Part shown: piece after piece, positions 51,576 to 59,543 of the stretch
Layout: each line of letters opens with the position of its first letter
Position numbering within the stretch: position 1 is the stretch's first letter
DNA from: Streptomyces djakartensis
Lineage (GTDB): Bacteria > Actinomycetota > Actinomycetes > Streptomycetales > Streptomycetaceae
Assembly: GCF_014651075.1 (NCBI RefSeq)
Contig: NZ_BMWE01000027.1
Coordinates: 19,671-83,670 of the forward strand
DNA length: 64,000 nucleotides
Direction of reading: 5' to 3'
Notes under the pieces: model-generated
Database searches by the model: none
Seen by the model: only the letters and a program-made list of their open reading frames with translations
What the model was told of the DNA's origin: nothing
Program-made: the position numbers and the translations under genes

Positions 51576-52895
51576 ATGGTGGCGAAGAAGACCGCCGTAC
51601 AGCAGTCGGCCTCCGGCAGGTCCGTGGAGGCCTCCGGCGGTGCGGCCAAGGACCTGAGTGGGAAGAAGACCACGCAGCGGGGCTCGGCGGAGCGGGCCGT
51701 GAAGGGTGCGGCCGGGAAGGCGACCGGGGGGACGAAGGCGGCTGTCACGAAGACGAAGGCGGCGGTCGAGAAGGTGACGGGCGCGAACGCCGTGGCCGAG
51801 AGAGCCGTGGCCAAGAAGGTGGCGAGCGCGAAGGCCGCCGTCAAGGGCCCGGCCGGGGAGACGGCGGCTGGAAAGACGCCGGCGAAGAGGGCCGCGGCAG
51901 GTAAGGCGGCAACCAGGAAGGCGACGCCCGGGAAGGCGACCGCCCGGAAGGCGACGACCGGGAAGGCGACGACCGGGAAGGCGACGACCGGGAAGGCGAC
52001 CGCCGGGAAGGGGACGGCTGCCAAGGGGGCGGCGGCGAAAGGGGCGGGGGTCACGAAGAGGGCAGGCACGAAGGCGGCGGCCGCGACCGCGGCGGGTACG
52101 AAGGCCCCGGCCAGGAAGACGGCGGCCAAGACCGCGGCGGTCGCGAAGGCCCCGGCCGAAGAGGCCCCGGCCAGGAAGAAGGCGGAGAAGACGGCGGAGA
52201 AGAAGGCCGCCGTCAAGCGGGCGAAGGCCACCAAGGCCGTCGCCGCGGAGAAGGGCCTCAAGGCCGAGGGCGCGCGCGCCGGAGGCAGGAGCACCACCAC
52301 GAAGGGCGCGACGGGGAAGGGCACTGCCCGGACCGGCGCGGTCACACAGGACAAGGCCGGGCGCAGCCCGGCCGAGAAGGCGGGTGCGGCCGAGGCCGCG
52401 CAGCAGACGGGAGCGACGACGGTGGGTGCGAAGAAGACTCCTGGCGCGGCCACGGCCGCCAAGACCGCGGTTCCGAAGGCGCGGGGCGCGGCGGAGCCCG
52501 GTGAGCTCGCGGTACGTCCTGGTGAGGACCCCTGGACGGCGGAGGAGGTCGACGAGGCGCGCGCCGAGCTGATGTCGGAGGAGACGCGGCTCCGTGAGGA
52601 GATCACCTCGTCGGAGCGGTCGCTCGCCGGTCTGATGCGGGACTCCGGGGACGGCGCGGGCGACGACCAGGCCGACACCGGCACGAAGAACATCACGCGC
52701 GAGCACGAGCTTGCCCTGGCGGCCAACGCGCGCGAGATGCTCCTCCAGACCGAGCGCGCCCTGGAGCGACTCGAAACCGGCACCTACGGACTGTGCGAGA
52801 ACTGCGGCAACCCCATCGGCAAGGCACGCATGCAGGCCTTCCCGCGGGCCACCCTGTGCGTGGAGTGCAAGCAGAAGCAGGAGCGCAGGTACTGA
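51576..52895 (+). CDS. Histone H1-like/DksA-TraR fusion DNA-binding protein (DdbA-like)
   Basis: 439 aa. Residues about 1-320 are Lys/Ala/Thr-rich (KAA, KATTGKATTGK repeats) as in histone H1 tails. The C-terminal 110 residues form a DksA/TraR domain with a coiled segment (ELMSEETRLREEITSSERSL) and a four-Cys zinc finger CENCGNPIGKARMQAFPR and CVECK. A Streptomyces homologue with this layout has been studied as a developmental nucleoid protein. ATG 51576 follows GAAGGGG. It may couple DNA compaction with RNA polymerase control; the acidic DksA tip residues are not obvious. Confidence 0.88.
   Translation: MVAKKTAVQQSASGRSVEASGGAAKDLSGKKTTQRGSAERAVKGAAGKATGGTKAAVTKTKAAVEKVTGANAVAERAVAKKVASAKAAVKGPAGETAAGKTPAKRAAAGKAATRKATPGKATARKATTGKATTGKATTGKATAGKGTAAKGAAAKGAGVTKRAGTKAAAATAAGTKAPARKTAAKTAAVAKAPAEEAPARKKAEKTAEKKAAVKRAKATKAVAAEKGLKAEGARAGGRSTTTKGATGKGTARTGAVTQDKAGRSPAEKAGAAEAAQQTGATTVGAKKTPGAATAAKTAVPKARGAAEPGELAVRPGEDPWTAEEVDEARAELMSEETRLREEITSSERSLAGLMRDSGDGAGDDQADTGTKNITREHELALAANAREMLLQTERALERLETGTYGLCENCGNPIGKARMQAFPRATLCVECKQKQERRY
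51921..52010 (+). repeat. 15-bp tandem repeats in the histone-like gene
   Basis: Six units of 15 bp (gcgacgaccgggaag and variants; three in a row identical) encode A-T-x-G/R-K pentapeptides. Unequal recombination here would change the length of the DNA-binding tail. Confidence 0.85.
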
Positions 52896-52983
52896 CCGGC
52901 CGCTGAATACCTCCGGAGCACCTGGGTGGCGCGGGGTGTGCCGTACCCTGACCCTGGTCAGGCACCTAGGTTGAAGGACTCAC

Positions 52984-53676
52984 GTGGCAGAGGCGGAGCG
53001 CATCATCGGTACGCCGGACACACCGGACGCGGTCGGCGACGGGCAGGAGCGGCCCGGTGGGAACGCGGCGTCGGGCGAGCGCGCCGACTCGGGGGGCACT
53101 CGCGAGCGGACCGGCGGGTCCGGTACCGACGCGGCCGCCGCCGGAGCCTCCGGCACCGACCGGCCCGAGGCCACGCCGGGGCGCCCCCGGGGCAAGCGCC
53201 GTATCGCGGTCCTCTTCGCGGTCGCCCTCTTCGCCTACGCCCTGGACCTGGGCAGCAAGCTGCTCGTGGTGGCCAAGCTGGAGCACCATCCGCCCATCGA
53301 GATCATCGGGGACTGGCTGAAGTTCGAGGCGATCCGCAACGCGGGCGCGGCCTTCGGCTTCGGCGAGGCCTTCACGGTGATCTTCACCATGATCGCGGCG
53401 GCGGTGATCGTGGTGATCGCCCGGCTCGCCCGCAAGCTCTACAGCCTGCCCTGGGCGATCGCGCTCGGCCTGCTGCTCGGCGGCGCCCTCGGCAACCTCA
53501 CCGACCGGATCTTCCGGGCGCCGGGGGTCTTCGAGGGCGCGGTCGTCGACTTCATCGCGCCGAAGCACTTCGCCGTGTTCAACCTGGCCGACTCGGCGAT
53601 CGTCTGCGGCGGCATCCTGATCGTGCTGCTGTCGTTCAAGGGGCTCGACCCGGACGGCACCGTCCACAAGGACTGA
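52984..53676 (+). CDS. lspA: Lipoprotein signal peptidase (LspA)
   Basis: Cleaves signal peptides of diacylglyceryl-modified prolipoproteins. 230 aa with four TM helices; the catalytic Asp residues are in GNLTDRIFR and VFNLADSAI, and NAGAAFGF is conserved. An extra N-terminal disordered region of about 70 residues is common in Streptomyces. GTG 52984; rluD follows in the conserved order. Confidence 0.95.
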   Translation: MAEAERIIGTPDTPDAVGDGQERPGGNAASGERADSGGTRERTGGSGTDAAAAGASGTDRPEATPGRPRGKRRIAVLFAVALFAYALDLGSKLLVVAKLEHHPPIEIIGDWLKFEAIRNAGAAFGFGEAFTVIFTMIAAAVIVVIARLARKLYSLPWAIALGLLLGGALGNLTDRIFRAPGVFEGAVVDFIAPKHFAVFNLADSAIVCGGILIVLLSFKGLDPDGTVHKD

Positions 53677-53731
53677 GGAACCGTCGGGGCTCTCGTACGG
53701 GGCTGTCTCACCCGTCCGGCATACTCGACGG

Positions 53732-54676
53732 GTGAGCACGATTCCCGAGATCCGTACCCTGCCCGTGCCCGACGGCCTGGAGGGCGAGCGCGTCGACGCC
53801 GCCATCTCCCGCATGTTCGGCTTCTCGCGGACCAAGGCGGCCGAACTCGCCGCCGCCGGGAAGGTCACGGTCGACGGATCGGTGGTCGGCAAGTCGGAGC
53901 GGGTGCACGGCGGTGCCTGGCTCGAGGTCGAGATGCCGCAGGCGCCCGCGCCGGTGCAGGTCGTGGCCGAACCGGTCGAGGGCATGGAGATCGTGCACGA
54001 CGACGATGACGTGGTCGTGATCGCCAAGCCGGTGGGCGTGGCCGCTCACCCCTCGCCCGGCTGGAGCGGGCCGACCGTCATCGGGGGCCTCGCCGCCGCC
54101 GGATACCGCATCTCGACGTCGGGCGCCGCCGAGCGCCAGGGCATCGTGCACCGGCTCGACGTGGGCACGTCCGGGCTGATGGTGGTCGCCAAGTCCGAGT
54201 ACGCGTACACCTCGCTCAAGCGCCAGTTCAAGGAGCGCACGGTCGACAAGCGGTACCACACGCTCGTCCAGGGCCACCCCGACCCGACCAGCGGAACCAT
54301 CGACGCGCCCATCGGGCGGCACCCGCACCACGACTACAAGTGGGCGGTCACCGCCGAGGGCAAGCCGTCCGTCACGCACTACGACCTCATCGAGGCGTTC
54401 CGTGCGGCGTCCCTGCTCGACGTGAAGCTGGAGACCGGCCGCACCCACCAGATCCGTGTCCACATGGCCGCCCACCGGCACCCCTGCGTCGGCGACCTCA
54501 CCTACGGCGCCGACCCGACGCTCGCCAAGCGGCTCCGGCTGACCCGCCAGTGGCTGCACGCCGTGCGGCTGGGCTTCGAGCACCCCGGGGACGGACAGTG
54601 GGTGGAGTTCGAGAGCGACTACCCGGCCGACCTGCAGACGGCCCTGGACCAGGTCCGGGAGGAGACGTACGGATGA
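53732..54676 (+). CDS. rluD: Ribosomal large-subunit pseudouridine synthase, RluD family
   Basis: 314 aa. An N-terminal S4-like domain (RVDAAISRMFGFSRTKAAELAAAGKVTVDG) is followed by the synthase domain with catalytic Asp in IVHRLDVGTSGLMVVAK, KRYHTLV and ETGRTHQIRVHM. GTG 53732. The stop overlaps the next gene's start as ATGA. Confidence 0.94.
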   Translation: MSTIPEIRTLPVPDGLEGERVDAAISRMFGFSRTKAAELAAAGKVTVDGSVVGKSERVHGGAWLEVEMPQAPAPVQVVAEPVEGMEIVHDDDDVVVIAKPVGVAAHPSPGWSGPTVIGGLAAAGYRISTSGAAERQGIVHRLDVGTSGLMVVAKSEYAYTSLKRQFKERTVDKRYHTLVQGHPDPTSGTIDAPIGRHPHHDYKWAVTAEGKPSVTHYDLIEAFRAASLLDVKLETGRTHQIRVHMAAHRHPCVGDLTYGADPTLAKRLRLTRQWLHAVRLGFEHPGDGQWVEFESDYPADLQTALDQVREETYG

Positions 54677-55182
54677 GCGGGGCGCCGTCGCCGGCGTACG
54701 TGGTGCGGGTCGCCGAGGACCCGGCCGACCGCGAGGCGTGCTTCGCGGTCCGAAAGGAGGTCTTCGTCGGCGAGCAGGGGGTGCCGGAGGAGATCGAGTA
54801 CGACGCGTACGACCCCGGGGCGGTCCATGTGCTGGCGGTCCGCGAGGACGGCGTGCCGCTCGGGACCGGGCGGCTCCTGCACGGGGAGGCGGCCGTCGCA
54901 CAGACCGGTGCCGACCCGTCCGTGGGCTCCCTCGGCCGGCTGGCCGTGGCCGGCCACGCACGCGGGCTGGGTGTCGGCGTCGCCCTGGTGCGGGCCATCG
55001 AGGAGGCGGCGCGCGCGCGTGGCCTCGTCGCGGTGGACCTGCACGCCCAGACGCACGCGCTGGGCTTCTACGAGCGGCTCGGCTACGAGCCGTACGGGCC
55101 GGAGTACTTGGAGGCGGGCATTCCGCACCGGGGGATGCGGCGTTCGCTCCAGGACCGCCGTACTGGCCTGGGTGGGTGCTGA
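54673..55182 (+). CDS. GNAT-family N-acetyltransferase
   Basis: 169 aa. Starts MSGAPSPAYVVRVAED. It contains VRKEVFVGEQGVPEEIEYDAYD, the acetyl-CoA loop LGRLAVAGHARGLGVGVALV and C-terminal LGFYERLGYEPYGPEYLEAGIPH, which place it in the ElaA-like GNAT group. The substrate is unknown. It overlaps rluD by 4 nt. Confidence 0.88.
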   Translation: MSGAPSPAYVVRVAEDPADREACFAVRKEVFVGEQGVPEEIEYDAYDPGAVHVLAVREDGVPLGTGRLLHGEAAVAQTGADPSVGSLGRLAVAGHARGLGVGVALVRAIEEAARARGLVAVDLHAQTHALGFYERLGYEPYGPEYLEAGIPHRGMRRSLQDRRTGLGGC

Positions 55183-55257
55183 AACGGTTTGTCCCGGGGG
55201 TAGCGTGGCAGGTTTGATTGCGATCGTGTGCATATCTGACCTCCCGGAGCGCTGACC

Positions 55258-56844
55258 GTGGATCAGTTGGCCCTGTTGTTCGTGCTTCTGCTCGGGGCTG
55301 TGGTGAGCGTCCCGGTCGGGGACCGGCTGGGAGTGCCCGCGCCGGTACTGATGACGCTCCTGGGCATAGTCCTGGCGCTGCTCGATTTCGTCCCGAACGT
55401 CGAGGTCCCGCCGGACCTGATTCTGCCGCTGCTGCTGCCGCCCCTGCTGTACGCCGCGGTGCGGCGCACGTCGTGGCGCCAGTTCGCGGCGAACAAGAGA
55501 CCGATCTTCCTGCTGGCCGTGGCGCTGGTGTTCGTCACCATGGCCTGTGTGGCCGCCGCGGCCGACGCGATCGTGCCGGGGCTGCCGCTGGCCGCCGCGT
55601 TCGCGCTCGGTGCGCTGGTCGCGCCGCCCGACCCCGTCGCGGCGACCGCGGTCGCCGGGCAGCTGGGGCTGCCGCGCCGGCTGGTGTCGATCCTGGAGGG
55701 CGAGGGGCTCTTCAACGACGTGACGGCCATCGTCCTGTACCACGTGGCGATCGCCGCGGCCGTCAGCGGGACGTTCTCGCCCTGGGAGGCGGGGCTCGAC
55801 CTGGTGCTGTCGGCGGTGGTGGCGGTGGCCGTCGGCCTCGCCCTGGGCTGGGGCGCCAACAAACTGATGGATCTGCTCGGGGACGCCACCCTCCAGATCT
55901 CGCTGACCCTGCTGGTGCCGTACGCCTCGTACGTCATGGCCGAGGAACTGCACGGGTCGGGCGTGCTCGCCGTGCTCACCACGGCGCTGTTCCTCGCGGA
56001 GTACGGGTCCGACGCCGACGACGTCATGACGCGGCTGGCCGGGCACACGTTCTGGAACATCGTCGACACGCTCGTCACCGGTGTCGCGTTCGGGCTGGTC
56101 GGTCTCGAGCTGCACAACGCCATTCGCACCGCGTCCGGCCGGTGGGGCGAGCTGCTCGGATGGGCGGCGGTGGTCGTGGTCGTGGTCGTGCTCGTCCGGC
56201 TGCTGTGGCTGCTGCCGGCGACCTGGCTGACCAAGCGGCTGCACGCGCGGCGGGACTACGACGAGGACATCCCGGTGAGCTGGCGCGAGACCGTGGTGAT
56301 GTGGTGGTCCGGGATGCGCGGGGTGGCATCCGTGGCGCTGGTGCTGGCCATCCCGCTGGAGACGGACGCGGGGGCGCCGTTTCCCAGCCGGGACGAGCTC
56401 ATCTTCATCGCGTTCGGGGTGATCATGGCCACGCTGGTGCTTCAGGGGCTGACGTTGCCGTGGCTGGTGCGGCGGCTCGGGGTGAAGGCCGACACCGACG
56501 TCGAGAAGGAGTTCGCGAAGACGCTGGCGATCCGGGCCTCGCAGGCGGCGAAGCGGCGGTTGCGGGAGCTCGAGAAGAGCCAGGACCTGCCGGAGGAGCT
56601 GTCCGAGCAGATGCTGCGGCGGGCGTTCGACATCGGGGTGCGGATCAGCCCCGAACTGGCCGAGGACGAGCGGCGGGAGGCGCACCGGGAGCGGGCGCAC
56701 CGGGCGAAGCGGGTGCGGCTGATCCAGCAGGAGATGCTGAGTGCGGCGCGCCACGAGGTGCTGGCGGCGCGCAGCGAGGCCGGGGCCGATCCGGAAGTCG
56801 TCGACCGGGTGCTGCGGCATCTCGACGTCCGCAGTCTGCGGTGA
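55258..56844 (+). CDS. Na+/H+ antiporter, CPA1 (NhaP-like) family
   Basis: 528 aa with about 12 TM helices. APPDPVAATAV and LEGEGLFNDVTAIV are the ion-binding motifs (the Asp of FND). WWSGMRGVASVALVLAIP is the conserved late helix. A cytoplasmic C-terminal helix-rich domain of about 130 residues, Arg/Glu-rich, probably regulates activity. GTG 55258. Confidence 0.93.
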   Translation: MDQLALLFVLLLGAVVSVPVGDRLGVPAPVLMTLLGIVLALLDFVPNVEVPPDLILPLLLPPLLYAAVRRTSWRQFAANKRPIFLLAVALVFVTMACVAAAADAIVPGLPLAAAFALGALVAPPDPVAATAVAGQLGLPRRLVSILEGEGLFNDVTAIVLYHVAIAAAVSGTFSPWEAGLDLVLSAVVAVAVGLALGWGANKLMDLLGDATLQISLTLLVPYASYVMAEELHGSGVLAVLTTALFLAEYGSDADDVMTRLAGHTFWNIVDTLVTGVAFGLVGLELHNAIRTASGRWGELLGWAAVVVVVVVLVRLLWLLPATWLTKRLHARRDYDEDIPVSWRETVVMWWSGMRGVASVALVLAIPLETDAGAPFPSRDELIFIAFGVIMATLVLQGLTLPWLVRRLGVKADTDVEKEFAKTLAIRASQAAKRRLRELEKSQDLPEELSEQMLRRAFDIGVRISPELAEDERREAHRERAHRAKRVRLIQQEMLSAARHEVLAARSEAGADPEVVDRVLRHLDVRSLR

Positions 56845-56904
56845 CGCGCCCTCCCCGCGGGGCGCGTTCGCCGTCGGCGGCCGACGGGGCTTAGGGTCGT
56901 GGCT

Positions 56905-57645
56905 ATGGCACGGAATGTGGTAATCAGTGGCGGAGGTACGGGAATTGGGCTCGCGGCGGCTCGGGTGTTCGCCGCGGGCGGGGACCGGGTGCTGCTGCTC
57001 GGGCGGCGGGCCGAGGTGCTGGAGAAGGCAGGGGTGCCCGGGGCGCTCACCCACGCGGCCGATCTCGCCGAGACGGAGGACGTGCGCGGTGTCGCCTCGT
57101 TCGTGGAGCGGGAGTTCGGGGCCGTGGACGTGCTCGTGCACAGTGCCGGGGGCAGCGGGCTCCTGGAACCGGACGCCGGGATCGCTGATCCGCTCGCGGG
57201 CCTCGCCCATACCTGGACGGTGAACTTCCGGCTCAACACCCTGACCGCCGTCCTCCTCACCGAGGCACTGAAGCCGAGGCTCGCCGAGCCCGGCGGGCGG
57301 GTGCTGTTCCTCAGCTCCATCGCCGCCTACCGGGGTTCCGGGAGCGGGGCGTACGCGGCGGCCAAGGCCGGTCTGCACCCCTACGCCCACGACCTCGCCC
57401 GCCAGCTGGGGCCGCGCGGCATCACCGTGAACGTGGTCGCGCCCGGCTACATCGAGGACACCGAGTTCTTCGGTGACGCGATGGCCGAGGAGCGGCGGGC
57501 GCGGCTCATCGGCGAGACCTCGACCGGACGGGCCGGTACCCCCGGGGACGTGGCCGAGACCCTGCACTGGCTCGCCTCCCCGGGCGCCGGGCACATCACC
57601 TCCCAGATCATCCAGGTCAACGGCGGCGCCGAGCGCGGTCACTGA
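56905..57645 (+). CDS. Short-chain dehydrogenase/reductase
   Basis: 246 aa Rossmann protein with cofactor loop GGGTGIGLAAA, catalytic YAAAK (with Ser in LSSIAA) and C-terminal IIQVNGG. The usual NNAG is HSAGG. A DAA-type acidic residue after strand 3 and an Arg pair in LLGRRAE suggest NADP(H). TAGGGT (56892-56897) ends 7 nt before ATG 56905, so it is probably leaderless; GTG 56899 is rejected for that reason. Confidence 0.9.
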   Translation: MARNVVISGGGTGIGLAAARVFAAGGDRVLLLGRRAEVLEKAGVPGALTHAADLAETEDVRGVASFVEREFGAVDVLVHSAGGSGLLEPDAGIADPLAGLAHTWTVNFRLNTLTAVLLTEALKPRLAEPGGRVLFLSSIAAYRGSGSGAYAAAKAGLHPYAHDLARQLGPRGITVNVVAPGYIEDTEFFGDAMAEERRARLIGETSTGRAGTPGDVAETLHWLASPGAGHITSQIIQVNGGAERGH

Positions 57646-57653
57646 CGGGTACG

Positions 57654-57696
57654 GCAGTGGGAGGGCCGCCCGCGACACGGACAGCCCTCCCACTGC
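57654..57696. terminator. Bidirectional terminator between SDR and MscS genes
   Basis: 13-bp perfect stem (57654-57666 with 57684-57696) between convergent genes. Confidence 0.75.
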
Positions 57697-57701
57697 GTCC
57701 G

Positions 57702-58853
57702 TCAGCGCTCCGGGCGGGAGGAGCCGTTGCCGTGGTAGCGGCGCTGCTGGGCCGGGACCATGTCCCGGGACCGGCAGTCGCCGTCCGGGGACTGGTCATG
57801 GCCGTTCCGGGACGGCGGCAGGATCGCGTCCGCCGTGTTGACGCGCGGCAGGGCGTACGGGTGCTCGTCGGTCAGCCACCGGACCATCTGCTCGCGGACC
57901 GCGACCCGCACCGTCCATATGTCGTCCGCGTCCTTCGCCGTCACCAGGGCCCGCACCTGCATGGTGTTCGGGGTGGTGTCCGTCACGGACAGGTCGTAGG
58001 CGCGGCCGTCCCAGGCCGGGCAGTCGCGCAGGATGTCGCGGAGCTTCTCGCGCATCCCGTCCACGGGGGCCGTGTGGTCGACGTGCCAGAAGACGGTACC
58101 GGTCATCTGCGGCGTGCCGCGCGACCAGTTCTCGAACGGCTTGGACGTGAAGTAGGACACCGGCATGGTGATCCGCCGCTCGTCCCAGGTGCGCACGGTC
58201 AGGAAGGTGAGCGTGATCTCCTCGACCGTGCCCCACTCGCCGTCCACGACGACGGTGTCCCCGATGCGCACCATGTCGCCGAAGGCGATCTGGAACCCGG
58301 CGAACATGTTGCTCAGCGTGGACTGGGCGGCCACACCGGCGACGATGCCGAGGATGCCGGCCGAGGCCAGCAACGAGGCTCCCGCGGCGCGGAACGCCGG
58401 GAAGGTCAGCAGCATGCTCGCCGCCGCCACCACACCGACGATCGCGGACACCACCCGCATGATCAGCGTCACCTGGGTGCGCACCCGGCGGACCCTGGCC
58501 GGGTCGCGATGGGCCCGGGAATGGGCGTACCGGTTGTAGGACGACTCGACGATCGCCGACGCGATACGGATCACCAGCCAGGCGGCCGACGCGATCAGCA
58601 GCAGCGTCAGCGCCTGGCCGATGCCCTCGCGACGGGCCTCCAGCAGCTGCGCCTCGTCGTACGACCCTCTCAGCAGGGCGGCGAAGATCACGAGCTGATA
58701 GGGGATGCGGCCGCGGCGCAGCAGGCCCCACAGCGGTGTCTCATGGTGTCGTTCGTCGGCCTTGCGCAGCAGGAAGTCGGTGGCCCAGCCGATCACCAGC
58801 GTGAGCACGACCGAGCCACCGACCACGATCAGCGGTCGTAGCAGGTTCTCCAT
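57702..58853 (-). CDS. Small-conductance mechanosensitive channel (MscS family)
   Basis: 383 aa. Three or more TM helices at about 1-115 and the pore helix region SLLASAGILGIVAGVAAQSTLSNMFAGFQI are followed by the MscS beta domain (DTVVVDGEWGTVEEITLTFLTVRTWDERRITMPVSYF) and a C-terminal alpha/beta domain. A disordered Arg/Ser-rich tail ends it. It releases solutes on hypo-osmotic shock. Confidence 0.93.
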   Translation of the reverse strand: MENLLRPLIVVGGSVVLTLVIGWATDFLLRKADERHHETPLWGLLRRGRIPYQLVIFAALLRGSYDEAQLLEARREGIGQALTLLLIASAAWLVIRIASAIVESSYNRYAHSRAHRDPARVRRVRTQVTLIMRVVSAIVGVVAAASMLLTFPAFRAAGASLLASAGILGIVAGVAAQSTLSNMFAGFQIAFGDMVRIGDTVVVDGEWGTVEEITLTFLTVRTWDERRITMPVSYFTSKPFENWSRGTPQMTGTVFWHVDHTAPVDGMREKLRDILRDCPAWDGRAYDLSVTDTTPNTMQVRALVTAKDADDIWTVRVAVREQMVRWLTDEHPYALPRVNTADAILPPSRNGHDQSPDGDCRSRDMVPAQQRRYHGNGSSRPER

Positions 58854-58961
58854 GCCCCCGAACCTAACCGGCTCCCAGGGTGCATGAACATGTGACTTCC
58901 GACGCTGGGTGGGTAGTGCCGCGAAGCCCGGTCGTCACACCCGGCTGGCACCATGGGCCTC

Positions 58962-59543
58962 ATGAACATCATGCTCTTCCACTCGACCTTCGGGCTGCGG
59001 CCCGCCGTGCTCCAGGCCGCTGACCGGCTGCGTTCGGCCGGTCACGAGGTGTGGACGCCCGACCTCTTCGAGGGACGTACGTTCGACGCGGTCGAGGAGG
59101 GCATGGAGCACAAGGAGAAGATCGGCAAGGAGGAGCTGCTGAAGCGGGCCGTGCTGGCCGCCGCGCCCTACTCCGAGCGCGGGCTCGTGTACGCCGGGTT
59201 CTCGCTCGGCGCCTCCATCGCGCAGACCCTCGCCCTCGGCGACGACAAGGCGCGCGGGCTGCTGCTCCTGCACGGCACGTCGGACATCGCGCCGGGTGTC
59301 ACGGCGGACGAGCTGCCGGTCCAGCTGCACGTGGCGGAGCCGGACCCTTTCGAGACGGACGACTGGCTCAGCGCCTGGTACCTCCAGATGGGCCGGACCG
59401 GCGCCGACGTGGAGGTGTACCGGTACGCCGGGGCCGGTCACCTCTACACCGACCCCGACCTGCCGGACTACGACGCGGAGGCCGCCGAGGCCACCTGGCG
59501 GGTGGCGCTCGGCTTCCTCGAGACGCTTCAGACCGGGTCGTAG
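58962..59543 (+). CDS. Dienelactone hydrolase family protein
   Basis: 193 aa alpha/beta hydrolase. The nucleophile elbow GFSLGAS carries Ser where classical dienelactone hydrolases have Cys; AEPDPFETDDW and GAGHLYTDPD supply Asp and His. The substrate is unknown. I start at ATG 58962, with a CACCAT -10-like element 7 nt before it; ATG 58953 is the alternative. Its last 16 bp overlap the convergent phosphatase gene. Confidence 0.85.
   Translation: MNIMLFHSTFGLRPAVLQAADRLRSAGHEVWTPDLFEGRTFDAVEEGMEHKEKIGKEELLKRAVLAAAPYSERGLVYAGFSLGASIAQTLALGDDKARGLLLLHGTSDIAPGVTADELPVQLHVAEPDPFETDDWLSAWYLQMGRTGADVEVYRYAGAGHLYTDPDLPDYDAEAAEATWRVALGFLETLQTGS

Noticed and set aside
51921..52010. CRISPR-like array of 15-bp repeats
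   Set aside because: The units are contiguous, in frame and coding for a Lys/Ala-rich tail; there are no spacers and no cas genes.
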